From Geobacter sp. (lineage in GTDB: Bacteria > Desulfobacterota > Desulfuromonadia > Geobacterales > Geobacteraceae), in NCBI GenBank assembly GCA_016177775.1, contig JACOUQ010000037.1, forward strand, positions 1-64,000: 64,000 bases of DNA. The letters run 5' to 3'. A program made the position numbers and the translations under genes. Under the pieces are notes generated by a model, which saw only the letters and a program-made list of their open reading frames with translations, was not told the DNA's origin and searched no databases. Shown here in pieces: positions 18,507 to 27,863 of this stretch (position 1 is the first letter of the stretch; the number at the start of each line of letters is the position of its first letter).

Positions 18507-19187
18507 TCAGATCTGCACTTCCAGTGTCCCTTCCACAGGCATCAACTGGGTAAAGAAGTGGATTGAAGTAAACTCCTCTGACGGATTCGGGGAAAGGGCG
18601 GAGCTGGAGCGCGAGACGTGGATGAGGTATTTGATGCCATACTCGCGGGCCGTGCCAAGGTTCACCTCGCTGTCCTCCCCCAGCATGGTGCGCGCTGGAT
18701 CGTAGGGAATCTTTCCCTGGAGCGCTTGCCAGAAGCGGACATCCTCCTTGGGGAGCCCGAGGTCGTGGGCCGAGACTATGCCGGTGAAATATGGCCCCAG
18801 GCGGGTCTTGCCCATCTTCAGTTCAAGGGTCTTGCCGTGGGCGTTCGTGACGAGCCAGATTTGCTTGCCATGCTGGCTCAGGAAGGTGATGAACTCGATC
18901 ACCCCTGGGTGGACCGCGATCAGGTGGTCCACCTCCCGCTTGAGCATCGGGATGTCGAGGCCGAGTTGCTCTGACCAGTAGTCGAGATCGGTCCAGTTGA
19001 GGGTGCACTCCTGGGAGCGGAACAGGGCGTAGAGCTTTTCCTTCGCATCGGTGAGGGGAACATGGCATTTCTCGGAATAGCTCTTCGGCACATGCTCGAG
19101 CCAGAAGTGGTCATCGAAGTGCCGGTCGAGAAGGGTGCCGTCCATGTCGAGGAGGACGGTGTCTATGTCGGTCCAGTTGATGAGCAT
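18507..19187 (-). CDS. HAD-superfamily hydrolase, GMP/IMP nucleotidase-like
   Basis: About 226-residue haloacid dehalogenase phosphatase. Motif I is LLDMDGTLLD, motif II VTNAHGKT, motif III includes KEDVRFW, and motif IV is LGEDSEVN. The overall pattern resembles the purine nucleotide 5'-nucleotidase YrfG, so nucleoside monophosphate hydrolysis is inferred. The start is placed at ATG 19187 (LINWTDIDTV); an upstream ATG at 19205 would add six residues. It lies downstream of thrC on the same strand, separated by a terminator. Confidence 0.82.
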   Translation of the reverse strand: MLINWTDIDTVLLDMDGTLLDRHFDDHFWLEHVPKSYSEKCHVPLTDAKEKLYALFRSQECTLNWTDLDYWSEQLGLDIPMLKREVDHLIAVHPGVIEFITFLSQHGKQIWLVTNAHGKTLELKMGKTRLGPYFTGIVSAHDLGLPKEDVRFWQALQGKIPYDPARTMLGEDSEVNLGTAREYGIKYLIHVSRSSSALSPNPSEEFTSIHFFTQLMPVEGTLEVQI

Positions 19188-19203
19188 AATATCGATTCTC
19201 GCC

Positions 19204-19228
19204 AAAAAGGCCCGTTACCGGGCCTTTT
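19204..19228 (-). terminator. Terminator at the end of thrC
   Basis: On the minus strand a 10-bp stem AAAAGGCCCG/CGGGCCTTTT overlaps the thrC stop and ends in TTTTT. It should separate thrC from the HAD gene. Confidence 0.8.
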
Positions 19229-20603
19229 CCTCTATGAACTCCTTAACCTTCTCCAGGCTCGCCTCCATCACCAGACAGCGTGTGGGAAGCTTGTCGATCC
19301 CATGGAGAGAAGGTGGCTGCGGCGGTTCGACGCCGGTTGCCTGGCGCACCGCGTCCGGGAACTTGGCCGGATGGGCGGTGGCGAGGCAGATGACCGGGGT
19401 GCCGTCCTTGACCGTCTCCAGGGCCGCACCCACGCCCACGGCGGTATGTGGGTCGAGGAGATAACCGGTCTCGTGGTGGAAATCGGCGATGGTCTTGAGG
19501 GTGCCGAACTGGTCGATGGAGTCGGAGGCGAATTCCTCGCGCACCCGCGCCATCTCGGCTTCGGTGAAGTCGATCCGGCCGGTTTTGGCAAGTCCGGCAA
19601 AGGCCTCCCGCAGACGGCTGGCGTCCTCATTGAAGAGATAGTAGACGTAGCGCTCGAAGTTGGATGCCAGCTGGATGTCCATGGAAGGGGAGACCGTGGA
19701 AACCACGGTGCCGGTGGAGTAGTCCCCCTCGTTGATGAAGCGGGTCAGGATGTTGTTCTCGTTGGTGGCGAGGATCAGCCGCTTTATCGGCAGCCCCATC
19801 CGGCGGGCCACGTAGCCGGCGAAGATGTCACCGAAATTGCCGGTGGGGACCGAGAAGACGGCTTCCGTGGCGCCGGTTTCCTCGGCAACCCGGAAAAAGG
19901 AGTAAAAATAGTAGACCACCTGGGCCAAAACCCGCGCCCAGTTGATTGAGTTTACCGCGCCGAGGGAATATTTCTCTTTGAACGCCAGGTCGTTAAAAAG
20001 GGCCTTGACCATGTTCTGGCAGTCGTCGAAGGTCCCCTCCACTGCGATGTTGTGGACGTTCGGGTCAGTAACCGTGGTCATCTGCAGTGCCTGGATCGGC
20101 GAGGTGCGGCCATGGGGGTGGAGGATGAAGATGTTGATGCCGTCCTTGCCCCGTACCCCGTGGATGGCGGCGCTGCCGGTGTCGCCGGAGGTGGCGCCGA
20201 CGATGTTCATCTTCTGGCCGCGTTCCTTCAGCAGATACTCGAACAGGTTCCCCAGGAACTGGAGAGCCACATCCTTGAAGGCGAGGGTCGGGCCGTGGAA
20301 AAGCTCCAGTATCCATGCCCCGTCCTTATGCACAACCGGCGTGATCTCCGGATGGGCGAAGGTGTCGTAGGAGCGGTCGATCAGCTGTTTCAAGTCCTCA
20401 GCCGGCATGTCGTCGGCAAAGAGGGACATGACGCGGTAAGCCAGCTCGCGGTAGGGGAGAGCCTTCCAGGAGTCAAGCGTGGCCGGATCGATTGTTGGGA
20501 TGGATTCGGGGAGAAGCAGGCCGCCGTCCGTGGCAAGCCCCATCATCACTGCGTCCTTGAATGAAATGGGGGCGATCCCCCCACGGGTGCTTATGTAGCG
20601 CAT
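19215..20603 (-). CDS. thrC: Threonine synthase
   Basis: PLP enzyme converting O-phosphohomoserine to threonine. The 462-residue length and lid-type N-terminus (MRYISTRGG) fit the long E. coli/yeast type. The PLP lysine lies in LAFKDVALQF; a phosphate-binding loop follows in GATSGDTGSAA and a further site in PTGNFGDI. The start MRYISTR at 20603 is chosen over 20684 because it matches the family and GGAGCTGAAA precedes it. hom, two genes away on the other strand, makes its precursor. Confidence 0.95.
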   Translation of the reverse strand: MRYISTRGGIAPISFKDAVMMGLATDGGLLLPESIPTIDPATLDSWKALPYRELAYRVMSLFADDMPAEDLKQLIDRSYDTFAHPEITPVVHKDGAWILELFHGPTLAFKDVALQFLGNLFEYLLKERGQKMNIVGATSGDTGSAAIHGVRGKDGINIFILHPHGRTSPIQALQMTTVTDPNVHNIAVEGTFDDCQNMVKALFNDLAFKEKYSLGAVNSINWARVLAQVVYYFYSFFRVAEETGATEAVFSVPTGNFGDIFAGYVARRMGLPIKRLILATNENNILTRFINEGDYSTGTVVSTVSPSMDIQLASNFERYVYYLFNEDASRLREAFAGLAKTGRIDFTEAEMARVREEFASDSIDQFGTLKTIADFHHETGYLLDPHTAVGVGAALETVKDGTPVICLATAHPAKFPDAVRQATGVEPPQPPSLHGIDKLPTRCLVMEASLEKVKEFIEEKAR

Positions 20604-20639
20604 TTTCAGCTCCGTGAATGTATTGATATTGCTGAGGAT

Positions 20640-20792
20640 GGAGGCGGTTTGGGGACTTTCCTGAAACAAATGGCAATCTGTCACCTGACGCTGCTAGGGT
20701 CAAGTTTTACCATATTCGGGCGTTATCCCCCGAATATCCATCTTGCACGAAAGCCGCGCCATTTGCTTCAGGAAAGTCCCCAAACCACCTCC
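20640..20792. mobile_element. MITE-like element with 35-bp inverted repeats
   Basis: The left arm 20640-20674 and right arm 20758-20792 are inverted copies differing at only 2 of 35 positions (core GGTTTGGGGACTTTCCTGAA). Inside sits a second palindrome ATATTCGGG (20712-20720) / CCCGAATAT (20729-20737). No coding capacity is supported, and no clear target duplication was seen. It fills most of the 318-bp thrC-MoxR gap. It could be a non-autonomous transposable element or a structured RNA. The remainder (20793-20921) shows only a possible promoter region for the MoxR operon. Confidence 0.65.
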
Positions 20793-20921
20793 TGTCGAGG
20801 AAGTTCCGTTATTTCCAACTGCCGGAGAGGAATAATACCAGCAATTATCCGGCATGTGAAGCGTTTTTGCCTTGCCAAAGTTGTGCTACAATTATCGACA
20901 AAAGCTCTTGAAAGGTACCCC

Positions 20922-21863
20922 ATGCAACTCCCTGCCCGCGACAGGATACTTCACGTAATCGATACCCTCTCAGGCCGCTACCTCCATGGCAAGGAGCGCG
21001 CCATCCGGTTGGCAATGATCGCGCTTCTCTCCGGGGGGCACATCCTGATCGAGGATATTCCCGGCCTGGGTAAGACCACCCTGGCATTGGCGCTTTCCGG
21101 CGTGCTCGGGCTGTCGTTCGGCCGCATCCAGTGTACGAGCGATCTCCTTCCATCCGACATAACCGGCCTTTCCATCTTCGACCGCGAGGAGAACCGCTTC
21201 CGCTTCATCCATGGGCCAGTCTTCAATAATATCGTCCTGGTGGACGAGATCAATCGCGCCATGCCCAAGACCCAGAGCGCCCTGCTGGAGGCCATGGAGG
21301 AGCGGCGGGTGACCGTGGAGGGGGTGACCTATCCACTCCCAGAGCCGTTTCTGGTTATCGCCACCCAGAACCCGGTGGAGCAGGTGGGGACCTTCCCGCT
21401 GCCTGAATCGCAGATGGACCGCTTCCTTATCCGGACCGGGCTTGGCTACCCGCCGGAAGAGATCGAGAAGGCGATCATCCGGGGAGGGAGCATCCGTGAC
21501 GAGATCAGGGGAATGACGCCAGAGATCACGGTTCAGGAGATCCTTGAGGCGCGGCAGGCGGTGAGGGAGCGAATCATCATCGATCCCAGGATCGTCGAAT
21601 ATATCTTCGCCATCGTGGCTGCCTCCAGGGACAATCCCATGATTCTGTCCGGGATTTCGACGCGCGGGGGGATCAATATCGCCGAGGCGGCCAGGGCCCG
21701 TGCTTTCCTGGAGGGGCGCGACCATGTGGTCCCGGAGGATGTGAAGGACGTGGCCATCCCGGTGGGGGCGCACCGGCTCCTGCTCCGTCCCGAGCACGAG
21801 ACCATGGACAAGGAGGCCCTATTAGGTTCCATCCTCAAAAATATCTCCGTTCCGCTGGCCTGA
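20922..21863 (+). CDS. MoxR family AAA+ ATPase
   Basis: A 313-residue AAA+ ATPase thought to act as a chaperone in maturation or export of membrane/extracellular complexes. Walker A is GLGKTTLA, Walker B is IVLVDEINR, sensor 1 is VIATQNPVEQ and the lid domain follows from about 220. ATG 20922 begins MQLPARDRIL; upstream in-frame sequence derives partly from the inverted repeat. It heads a MoxR-DUF58-transglutaminase operon, a common trio of unknown exact role. Confidence 0.92.
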   Translation: MQLPARDRILHVIDTLSGRYLHGKERAIRLAMIALLSGGHILIEDIPGLGKTTLALALSGVLGLSFGRIQCTSDLLPSDITGLSIFDREENRFRFIHGPVFNNIVLVDEINRAMPKTQSALLEAMEERRVTVEGVTYPLPEPFLVIATQNPVEQVGTFPLPESQMDRFLIRTGLGYPPEEIEKAIIRGGSIRDEIRGMTPEITVQEILEARQAVRERIIIDPRIVEYIFAIVAASRDNPMILSGISTRGGINIAEAARARAFLEGRDHVVPEDVKDVAIPVGAHRLLLRPEHETMDKEALLGSILKNISVPLA

Positions 21864-22738
21864 CCCTCACCAGGGCCGGCGGTTTCTATATTCTCATCAC
21901 CATCTTCATCGGTCTCGCCGCTGTCAACACCGGCAACAACCTCCTGTTTCTCATCGACTCGGCGCTCCTGGGGTTCATGTCCATCTCCGGAATTGCCGGG
22001 TGGCTCAACATCCGGCACCTGGAGGTCCGGCTGGATAAGCCGGAGGAGGTCTACGCCGGGTGCGAGACCCGGATTCCCGTCAGGATCAGGAACCGCAAGC
22101 GCTGGATGCCTTCCTTCCTGATCCGCCTGAAACTCGCCGGGGGAGAGGAGTTGCTGCCGGTCCTGGCGCGGGGAGGAGAGGTCCGAGGCGCTCTTTCGCT
22201 CAAGTTCAACAGGAGGGGAATCACGCGGCTGACGGAAGCCCAGGTCTGCTCATCCTTTCCGATCAATTTTTTCGTCCGGTGCCGCCCTGCGACCCTGGAT
22301 GAATGCGTGGTCGTCTTTCCCTTCCCGCGCCCCTGCGGGATCTCCGTGCCGGGGGCGGGAAAAGGGGAGGGGGGGGCGATGCCGGCCACGGTCAAGGGAT
22401 TCGAGGGTGAAATTGTCCGTATTTCCGTCTATACCGGGGGGGAGCCGATGAAAAGCATTCACTGGCGGCTCTCTGCCCGCCACGATGAGCTGAAGGTGAA
22501 GGAGCTGAGCGCTTTCATGCAGGAGCCGGTAATCATCGACCCATCCGAAATGCCGGGGAAGACCGTCGAAGAACGCCTCTCCTGCTCCGCATTCGCTGTC
22601 AAGAAGTTTGTCCGCGAAGGGAGGCCGGTTGGGCTAAGGCTCCCCCAACAGCTCATTCACCCGGCGGTTTCCAACTCCCACCGTCTCAACCTTCTCACGA
22701 GTCTGGCCACCTATGATCAGGATCAAGGCACCACTTGA
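21821..22738 (+). CDS. DUF58 protein, apparent ATT start
   Basis: DUF58-family protein of about 305 residues, partner of MoxR ATPases. Two hydrophobic helices near the N-terminus (GGFYILITIFIGLAAV and LLFLIDSALLGFMSIS) are followed by a cytoplasmic beta-rich region; the DUF58 signature IHWRLSARHDELKVKE lies at about 208-223. An ATG at 21977 would delete the first membrane helix. Reading upstream in frame, the only plausible initiation is ATT 21821, 4 bp after a perfect AAGGAGG at 21810-21816, giving (M)RFHPQKYLRSAGL. It overlaps MoxR by 43 bp and the next gene by 26 bp. Confidence 0.83.
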   Translation: MRFHPQKYLRSAGLTLTRAGGFYILITIFIGLAAVNTGNNLLFLIDSALLGFMSISGIAGWLNIRHLEVRLDKPEEVYAGCETRIPVRIRNRKRWMPSFLIRLKLAGGEELLPVLARGGEVRGALSLKFNRRGITRLTEAQVCSSFPINFFVRCRPATLDECVVVFPFPRPCGISVPGAGKGEGGAMPATVKGFEGEIVRISVYTGGEPMKSIHWRLSARHDELKVKELSAFMQEPVIIDPSEMPGKTVEERLSCSAFAVKKFVREGRPVGLRLPQQLIHPAVSNSHRLNLLTSLATYDQDQGTT

Positions 22739-24620
22739 CATATGCTCCCATGCCGTATCGCTCCTGGCCCTGGCGCTTGTATTTCCCTACATCGACCTCT
22801 TTGCCAGGGTGACGGTTGTCGCCTGCGCCCTGTTCGGCATCTACTGCGACAAAAAGGGGCGCTATCCGGTCCCGACGGTGGCAGCGACTATCTTCTCGGT
22901 CGGCATCTTTGTGATGTATGCCCTGAAATTCACCATGGCAAACCCGGTCCTGCCGGCGGTCCATATCCTGGCCCTTCTGCTCGCGGTCCGGCTTGCAAGC
23001 GCCAAGGAGCCGCGCAACTACCTCCAGATGTACGCCCTCTCACTCTTTCTCCTTGCGGGATATTCGCTCCTCTCCCTGAGCGCGGCTTTCCTCGGTTACC
23101 TGGCCGCAATGGTAATCCTGATCGCGGTCAGCCTCGTCCTCCTGACTTTCCATGCCACCGACCGGGAGATGTGGGTGTCACGGGGGGAGGCGAGGACGCT
23201 CCTGCTGGTATCGACCGTAATTCCAATTCTCTCCCTCTTTCTGATGGTCCTGTTCTTCTTTGTCCTCCCCCGCACCCAGTACCCGATCTGGAACGTTCTG
23301 AACAAGGCGGGCCAGAGCACCACTGGCATGAGCGAAACAGTGGCGCCCGGAAGGTCAGGCAGCGTGGCGGAGGTCAAGAAGCCCGCCTTCCGGGTTTCCT
23401 GCCGGCGGATTCCCCAGGAAAATCTGTACTGGCGGGGGATCGTCCTGAATTATTTCGACGGGGCCACCTGGAGCAGGGGCGAGGTCCCTGATGAAAAATC
23501 GCCTCCCCTCGGCGGCAGTTTCGTCGATCAGACCATCTATCCGGAGCCGAACCGTGGACGCTATCTCCCTGCCCTGAACATACCGGCCTCGATCAGGGGG
23601 GTGCGTGGGACGATGTCGCCCGACCGTGTCTTTTCGACTGCCGAGGCCCCGACGCGGCGGCTGAAATACGAAGCCCGTTCGGTGCTGGTTGAAAATATGC
23701 CGGTCGAGGGTGAAGGGCTCAGCGACATCTATCTGCAACTTCCTGAAAATATCCCGTCACGCATATCGGAACTGGCCCGACAGCTCTTTAAAGGAGCGAC
23801 CACCACGGAAGAAAGGGTGGCGCGGCTCCGCTCCTTTTACCAGAACCAGCGCTTCGCCTATTCCACTACCAGACTTCCCACCGGGAGCGATGCGCTCGAA
23901 AAGTTCCTGTTCGAGACGAAATCCGGGCACTGCGAATTCTTTGCCTCCACGTTCGCCCTGTTGCTCCGAGTCGGCGGGGTGCCGGCCCGCCTGGTGGGAG
24001 GGTACTACGGCGGGGAATACAACGAAATTGGCGCCTACTATCTGATTACCGAGGACATGGCCCACGTCTGGGTGGAGGTCTTTATCCCAGGCAAAGGTTG
24101 GGTGACAATCGACCCTAGCGGCTATGCCCGCAATTTCCGGGAAGTGGGGGATGCACGAACGGCCGCGCGAAAGGGGTTGGCCAGACTGCTAAGTGTTCTG
24201 GACACGTTGAACTATTACTGGAACCAGGCGGTCATAACCTATGACCTGGAAAAGCAGATCACCCTCTTCACCAGGGCCGGCGCCGGGCTGCGCCAGGCAA
24301 CGCTGCCGCGCAACCTGGCCTGGATAGCCTTGATATTGCTTGCCGTCTGCTGCCTGGCCATCTGCGGATACTTTTCTTTCAGATATGCACGGATGTCGCC
24401 AGAGGCCAGGATCATCAAGAGCTTGCGCCGGAAGCTGAAAAAGAAATACGGGGACCTGCCTCTACCCGAGGCGAAGGGCCTTTTCGAGCTGGCAGATGAA
24501 TTGAACGATCCGGACCTGAGGAAGTTCGCCGAACTCTACTATGCCACCTTTTTCCGGGACAGGAAGTCTTCACCGGAGGAGATCGCGAGTCTGCGGCGGC
24601 TGCTTAATGATTTGAAATGA
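22713..24620 (+). CDS. Transglutaminase-like membrane protein (TgpA type)
   Basis: A 635-residue integral membrane protein. The N-terminal 200 residues contain about six hydrophobic helices (DUF3488 region). A periplasmic transglutaminase core follows with the triad in GHCEFFASTF (Cys), DMAHVWVEV (His) and WVTIDPS (Asp), at about 408-470. One more helix lies near 545 (LAWIALILLAVCCLAICGYF) before a cytoplasmic tail with a DUF4129-like helical region. It is the third gene of the MoxR operon. The substrate is unknown; the Pseudomonas homologue is essential for viability. Confidence 0.88.
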   Translation: MIRIKAPLDICSHAVSLLALALVFPYIDLFARVTVVACALFGIYCDKKGRYPVPTVAATIFSVGIFVMYALKFTMANPVLPAVHILALLLAVRLASAKEPRNYLQMYALSLFLLAGYSLLSLSAAFLGYLAAMVILIAVSLVLLTFHATDREMWVSRGEARTLLLVSTVIPILSLFLMVLFFFVLPRTQYPIWNVLNKAGQSTTGMSETVAPGRSGSVAEVKKPAFRVSCRRIPQENLYWRGIVLNYFDGATWSRGEVPDEKSPPLGGSFVDQTIYPEPNRGRYLPALNIPASIRGVRGTMSPDRVFSTAEAPTRRLKYEARSVLVENMPVEGEGLSDIYLQLPENIPSRISELARQLFKGATTTEERVARLRSFYQNQRFAYSTTRLPTGSDALEKFLFETKSGHCEFFASTFALLLRVGGVPARLVGGYYGGEYNEIGAYYLITEDMAHVWVEVFIPGKGWVTIDPSGYARNFREVGDARTAARKGLARLLSVLDTLNYYWNQAVITYDLEKQITLFTRAGAGLRQATLPRNLAWIALILLAVCCLAICGYFSFRYARMSPEARIIKSLRRKLKKKYGDLPLPEAKGLFELADELNDPDLRKFAELYYATFFRDRKSSPEEIASLRRLLNDLK

Positions 24621-24641
24621 GCATGAGGCCTGGTGTATAAT
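24612..24641 (+). promoter_or_regulatory. Sigma-70-type promoter for a probably leaderless surE
   Basis: TTGAAA at 24612-24617, an 18-bp spacer and a consensus TATAAT at 24636-24641. The surE ATG begins only 6 bp after the -10 box, where transcription would start, and no Shine-Dalgarno sequence precedes it. A leaderless transcript is therefore likely. Confidence 0.65.
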
Positions 24642-24647
24642 CCCGAA

Positions 24648-25394
24648 ATGCGTATTCTTGTAACCAATGACGACGGTATCCATGCCCCTGGGATCACGGC
24701 CCTTGCCGAGGCACTGCGGGCTCTGGGGGAGGTGGCGGTGGTGGCCCCGGACCGGGAGCGGAGCGCCGTCGGCCATGCCCTGACGCTTCATCACCCGCTG
24801 CGCGTGAGGGAAATCGGGCCGGACATCTACTCCGTTGACGGCACGCCGACCGATTGCGTCAACATGGGGATCCACAGCCTCCTGGCGGAAAGGCCGGACA
24901 TAGTGGTGTCCGGCATCAACCGGGGAGCAAACATGGGAGATGACGTCACCTATTCCGGCACGGTTTCCGCGGCCATGGAAGCAACTCTCATGGGGATCCC
25001 CGCCTTTGCCGTATCGCTTGCCACCCTGGAAGAAGAGGGGAATTACGAATCCGCGGCCCACTGGGCAGTGAAAATCGCATCCGAGATATACAAACGCAGG
25101 CTCCCTCCCGATACCTTTCTCAATATCAACGTGCCGAACCTCCCCCTTGAATCCATTCTGCCCCCGCTCGTCACATCCCAGGGCAGGCGAAACTACGAAG
25201 GGATCATCGTTGACAAGATCGACCCTCGCGGCCGGAAATATTACTGGATCGGCAGTGGCGAGATGCAGTTCCTCGATGTCGCGGGGACGGATTACCATGC
25301 CGTGAAGCATGGCCATGTTTCCGTCACCCCCCTGCACCTGGATCTCACTAATTACGCTTCCTTTGAAGAGCTTCGCTCCTGGCGGATCGATTAG
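24648..25394 (+). CDS. surE: 5'/3'-nucleotidase SurE
   Basis: Metal-dependent nucleoside monophosphate phosphatase, 248 residues, linked to stationary phase survival. It shows ILVTNDDGIHAPGI (metal-binding Asp pair), PDRERSAVGHAL, DGTPTDCVNMG and VSGINRGANMGDDVTYSGTV. ATG 24648 is the family start; an in-frame GTG at 24633 lies inside the promoter. It begins the surE-pcm-rpoS order. Confidence 0.96.
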   Translation: MRILVTNDDGIHAPGITALAEALRALGEVAVVAPDRERSAVGHALTLHHPLRVREIGPDIYSVDGTPTDCVNMGIHSLLAERPDIVVSGINRGANMGDDVTYSGTVSAAMEATLMGIPAFAVSLATLEEEGNYESAAHWAVKIASEIYKRRLPPDTFLNINVPNLPLESILPPLVTSQGRRNYEGIIVDKIDPRGRKYYWIGSGEMQFLDVAGTDYHAVKHGHVSVTPLHLDLTNYASFEELRSWRID

Positions 25395-25465
25395 GGGCGG
25401 GTCTGCCCGAACTGGACAATCTTCCCGCTATCTGGTATAACTTCGCAACATCGTAAGGAGATTTG

Positions 25466-26119
25466 ATGCAGCTGAATTTTGATATTGCCAGAAAACGGAT
25501 GATGGACCAGATAATTGCCCGCGGCGTAGCCGACCGCCGGGTGATAGAGGCGATGTCGAAGATCCGCCGCCATCTTTTCGTGGAAGAGGCCATGGCGGCC
25601 CAGGCCTATAGTGATACCTCGCTCCCCATCGGCGAGCGGCAGACCATCTCCCAACCCCACACCGTGGCGCTTATGACCGAGAGCCTCAAGCTCACCGGCA
25701 GGGAAAAGGTGCTGGAGATCGGGACCGGTTCGGGATACCAGGCTGCGGTTCTGGCGACTCTGTGCGACAAGGTCTATACAATCGAGCGGATTCGCTCCCT
25801 GGCTCTCCGGGCGCGCAAGGTGCTGGACAGTCACGGTTTGCTGAACGTCAACATCCGGATAGGGGACGGCAGTTGCGGCTGGCCCGACGAAGCCCCTTTC
25901 GACGCGATCATCGTTACTGCCGGTGCTCCGGCCCTTCCTGCCGACCTGGTCGATCAACTGGCTCCGGGGGGGCGAATGGTAATCCCGGTTGGGGACGAGG
26001 CTGCGCAGACAATGCTCATTATTTCCAAGGATGCTGATGGAAGCGTGAAAACCGAGCGCACCATCGGCTGCAAGTTTGTCAAGCTGGTCGGAAAATCCGG
26101 TTGGCAGGCGGAACTCTGA
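25466..26119 (+). CDS. pcm: Protein-L-isoaspartate O-methyltransferase
   Basis: Repairs isoaspartyl residues in aged proteins using S-adenosylmethionine. It has 217 residues, with SAM motif [16 protein letters not shown], the substrate motif [20 protein letters not shown] and post-motif [16 protein letters not shown] at 25456-25461 selects ATG 25466 over TTG 25463. It lies between surE and rpoS, the usual arrangement for stress survival genes, without an nlpD gene. Confidence 0.96.
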   Translation: MQLNFDIARKRMMDQIIARGVADRRVIEAMSKIRRHLFVEEAMAAQAYSDTSLPIGERQTISQPHTVALMTESLKLTGREKVLEIGTGSGYQAAVLATLCDKVYTIERIRSLALRARKVLDSHGLLNVNIRIGDGSCGWPDEAPFDAIIVTAGAPALPADLVDQLAPGGRMVIPVGDEAAQTMLIISKDADGSVKTERTIGCKFVKLVGKSGWQAEL

Positions 26120-26149
26120 TTTCCCTGCATACCCAGTGGGAGGGGCAAC

Positions 26150-27151
26150 ATGATTGTTGACGATATGATTGAAGAGGAACTCGGCATGGAACAGGAGCCT
26201 TTGGAGGGGCCTGATCTTACTTTCGAAGAGGATGCCGAGCCCGATCCAGAAGCCCTGGCAGAAGCGGATTCTGCCGAAGAGGTGGAAGAAGAAGACGTCA
26301 AGACCATCGAGCAGGAACACTTCGATGACGCCATCAAGCTCTACTTGCGGGAAATCCAGCGCACCAAGCTGTTGACCGCCGACGAGGAGAAGGAGCTGGC
26401 CCGCCGCATTGCCAAGGGGGAGAAGGCGGCCCGCGACAAGATGATCGAATCGAACCTGCGCCTGGTCGTAAAGATCGCCAAGCGTTATATCAACCGGGGG
26501 CTCCCGTTTCTCGACCTGATCGAGGAGGGGAACATGGGGCTCATCAAGGCGGTAGAGCGGTTCAAGCTCTCCAAGGAGTGCCGGTTCTCGACCTATGCCA
26601 CTTGGTGGATCAGGCAGTCGATCGAGCGCGCGCTGGTTAACCAGTCCCGCACGATCCGCCTTCCGGTGCACGTTTCGGACGATATCAACAAGATGCTCAA
26701 AGTTTCGCGGGAGCTGATCCACAAGCTCAATCGCGAGCCGAACGTGAAGGAAGTGGCGACCGCGATGAACTCCAACATCGCCTATGTGAGGCGCCTGCTC
26801 GTGCTGTTGAAGAAGACCTATTCCATCGAGCGCCCCATGGGGGAGAACAACGATTACTACCTCATTGACACCATCGAGGACACTTCCACCGTTGCCCCGA
26901 GCGAGTTGCTGGAAGAGTTGAACAAGTTCGAGATAGTCACCAACTGGCTCAGCACGCTCAGTGATAACGAGCAGAAGATTCTCAGCCTCCGTTTCGGGTT
27001 GCACGACAAGGAGCCGCAGACCCTGGACACCATCGGCAAGAGCTTTGGCGTTACCCGCGAGCGGATCCGGCAGATCGAGGCAAAGTCCCTGGAAAAGCTG
27101 CGGAAGCTGATCGAGGGGATGGAGCCGAAACTCGCTGAACCTGCTGCTTGA
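26150..27151 (+). CDS. rpoS: RNA polymerase sigma factor RpoS
   Basis: Stationary phase/general stress sigma factor of 333 residues. A very acidic N-terminus (about 1-55) precedes region 1.2 ([13 protein letters not shown]), region 2 ([23 protein letters not shown] and [17 protein letters not shown]), region 3 and region 4 (LSLRFGL...[20 protein letters not shown]). Assignment to RpoS over RpoD rests on the short length, lack of region 1.1 and the surE-pcm neighbourhood. Confidence 0.95.
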   Translation: MIVDDMIEEELGMEQEPLEGPDLTFEEDAEPDPEALAEADSAEEVEEEDVKTIEQEHFDDAIKLYLREIQRTKLLTADEEKELARRIAKGEKAARDKMIESNLRLVVKIAKRYINRGLPFLDLIEEGNMGLIKAVERFKLSKECRFSTYATWWIRQSIERALVNQSRTIRLPVHVSDDINKMLKVSRELIHKLNREPNVKEVATAMNSNIAYVRRLLVLLKKTYSIERPMGENNDYYLIDTIEDTSTVAPSELLEELNKFEIVTNWLSTLSDNEQKILSLRFGLHDKEPQTLDTIGKSFGVTRERIRQIEAKSLEKLRKLIEGMEPKLAEPAA

Positions 27152-27179
27152 TTTAATTCAATTATCCAAGGAGAGGACA

Positions 27180-27695
27180 ATGGAAGACCTGAAGAGCATC
27201 ATCCGCGATATTCCCGATTTCCCGAAAAAAGGGATCGTGTTCAAGGACATAACGACCCTGCTGGCCGATGCCAAGTCTTACCAGCGGATGGTGGACATCA
27301 TCTCCCACCGGTACGTGGGGAAGAAGATCGACAAGGTTGTTGGTGTCGAGGCCCGCGGCTTTGTCATCGGCGCGGCCCTTGCCTATAAGCTCGGGGCAGG
27401 GGTGGTGCTGGTGCGAAAGCCGGGCAAGCTTCCTTCCGCAACTTTCAAGAAGACCTACGACCTGGAGTATGGAAGCGATACCCTGGAGATCCATACCGAT
27501 GCCATCAAGAAGGGGGAAAGGGTGCTGATAGCCGACGACATCCTCGCCACCGGCGGCACCATGTCCGCGGTGGTGGATATGGTGAACTCCCTTGGGGGCG
27601 AGATCGAGGAATGCTGCTTCATGGCGGAGCTGGAATTTCTCAACGGGCGGGAAAGACTGCCCCAGGGGAAGGTATACTCGCTCCTCAAATTTTAG
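27180..27695 (+). CDS. apt: Adenine phosphoribosyltransferase
   Basis: Purine salvage enzyme making AMP from adenine and PRPP. It has 171 residues. The N-terminal [18 protein letters not shown] and the PRPP-binding loop [14 protein letters not shown] are characteristic. AAGGAGAGG just before the ATG gives a strong ribosome site. A hairpin ACCCC...GGGGT with inner TACCCTCT/AGAGGGTA follows at about 27696-27733, without a T run. Confidence 0.96.
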   Translation: MEDLKSIIRDIPDFPKKGIVFKDITTLLADAKSYQRMVDIISHRYVGKKIDKVVGVEARGFVIGAALAYKLGAGVVLVRKPGKLPSATFKKTYDLEYGSDTLEIHTDAIKKGERVLIADDILATGGTMSAVVDMVNSLGGEIEECCFMAELEFLNGRERLPQGKVYSLLKF

Positions 27696-27748
27696 ACCCC
27701 TTACCCTCTTGCAATGAGAGGGTAGATGGGGTATAAAGGATGACTCCT

Positions 27749-27825
27749 GTCCCCGTAGCTCAGCAGGATAGAGCACTTCCCTCCTAAGGAAGGGGTCGGA
27801 CGTTCGAATCGTCTCGGGGACGCCA
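27749..27825 (+). tRNA. tRNA-Arg (CCT)
   Basis: Complete cloverleaf: acceptor GTCCCCG/CGGGGAC, anticodon stem CTTCC/GGAAG, loop CTCCTAA (anticodon CCT), T-stem and encoded CCA at 27823-27825. It marks the left edge of the accessory segment with cas12b; tRNA-Arg genes are frequent integration sites. Confidence 0.95.
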
Positions 27826-27832
27826 TGACATT

Positions 27833-27863
27833 AAAGGGTTAGGCAAATTGCCTAACCCTTTTT
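27833..27863 (+). terminator. Terminator after tRNA-Arg
   Basis: Stem AAAGGGTTAGGCAA/ TTGCCTAACCCTTT with a T run. The roughly 110 bp from here to the next gene hold no supported feature. Confidence 0.85.

Noticed and set aside
25391-27004. 537-residue minus-strand ORF antisense to pcm and rpoS
   Set aside because: Shadow of two conserved genes; no ribosome site or recognisable domain.
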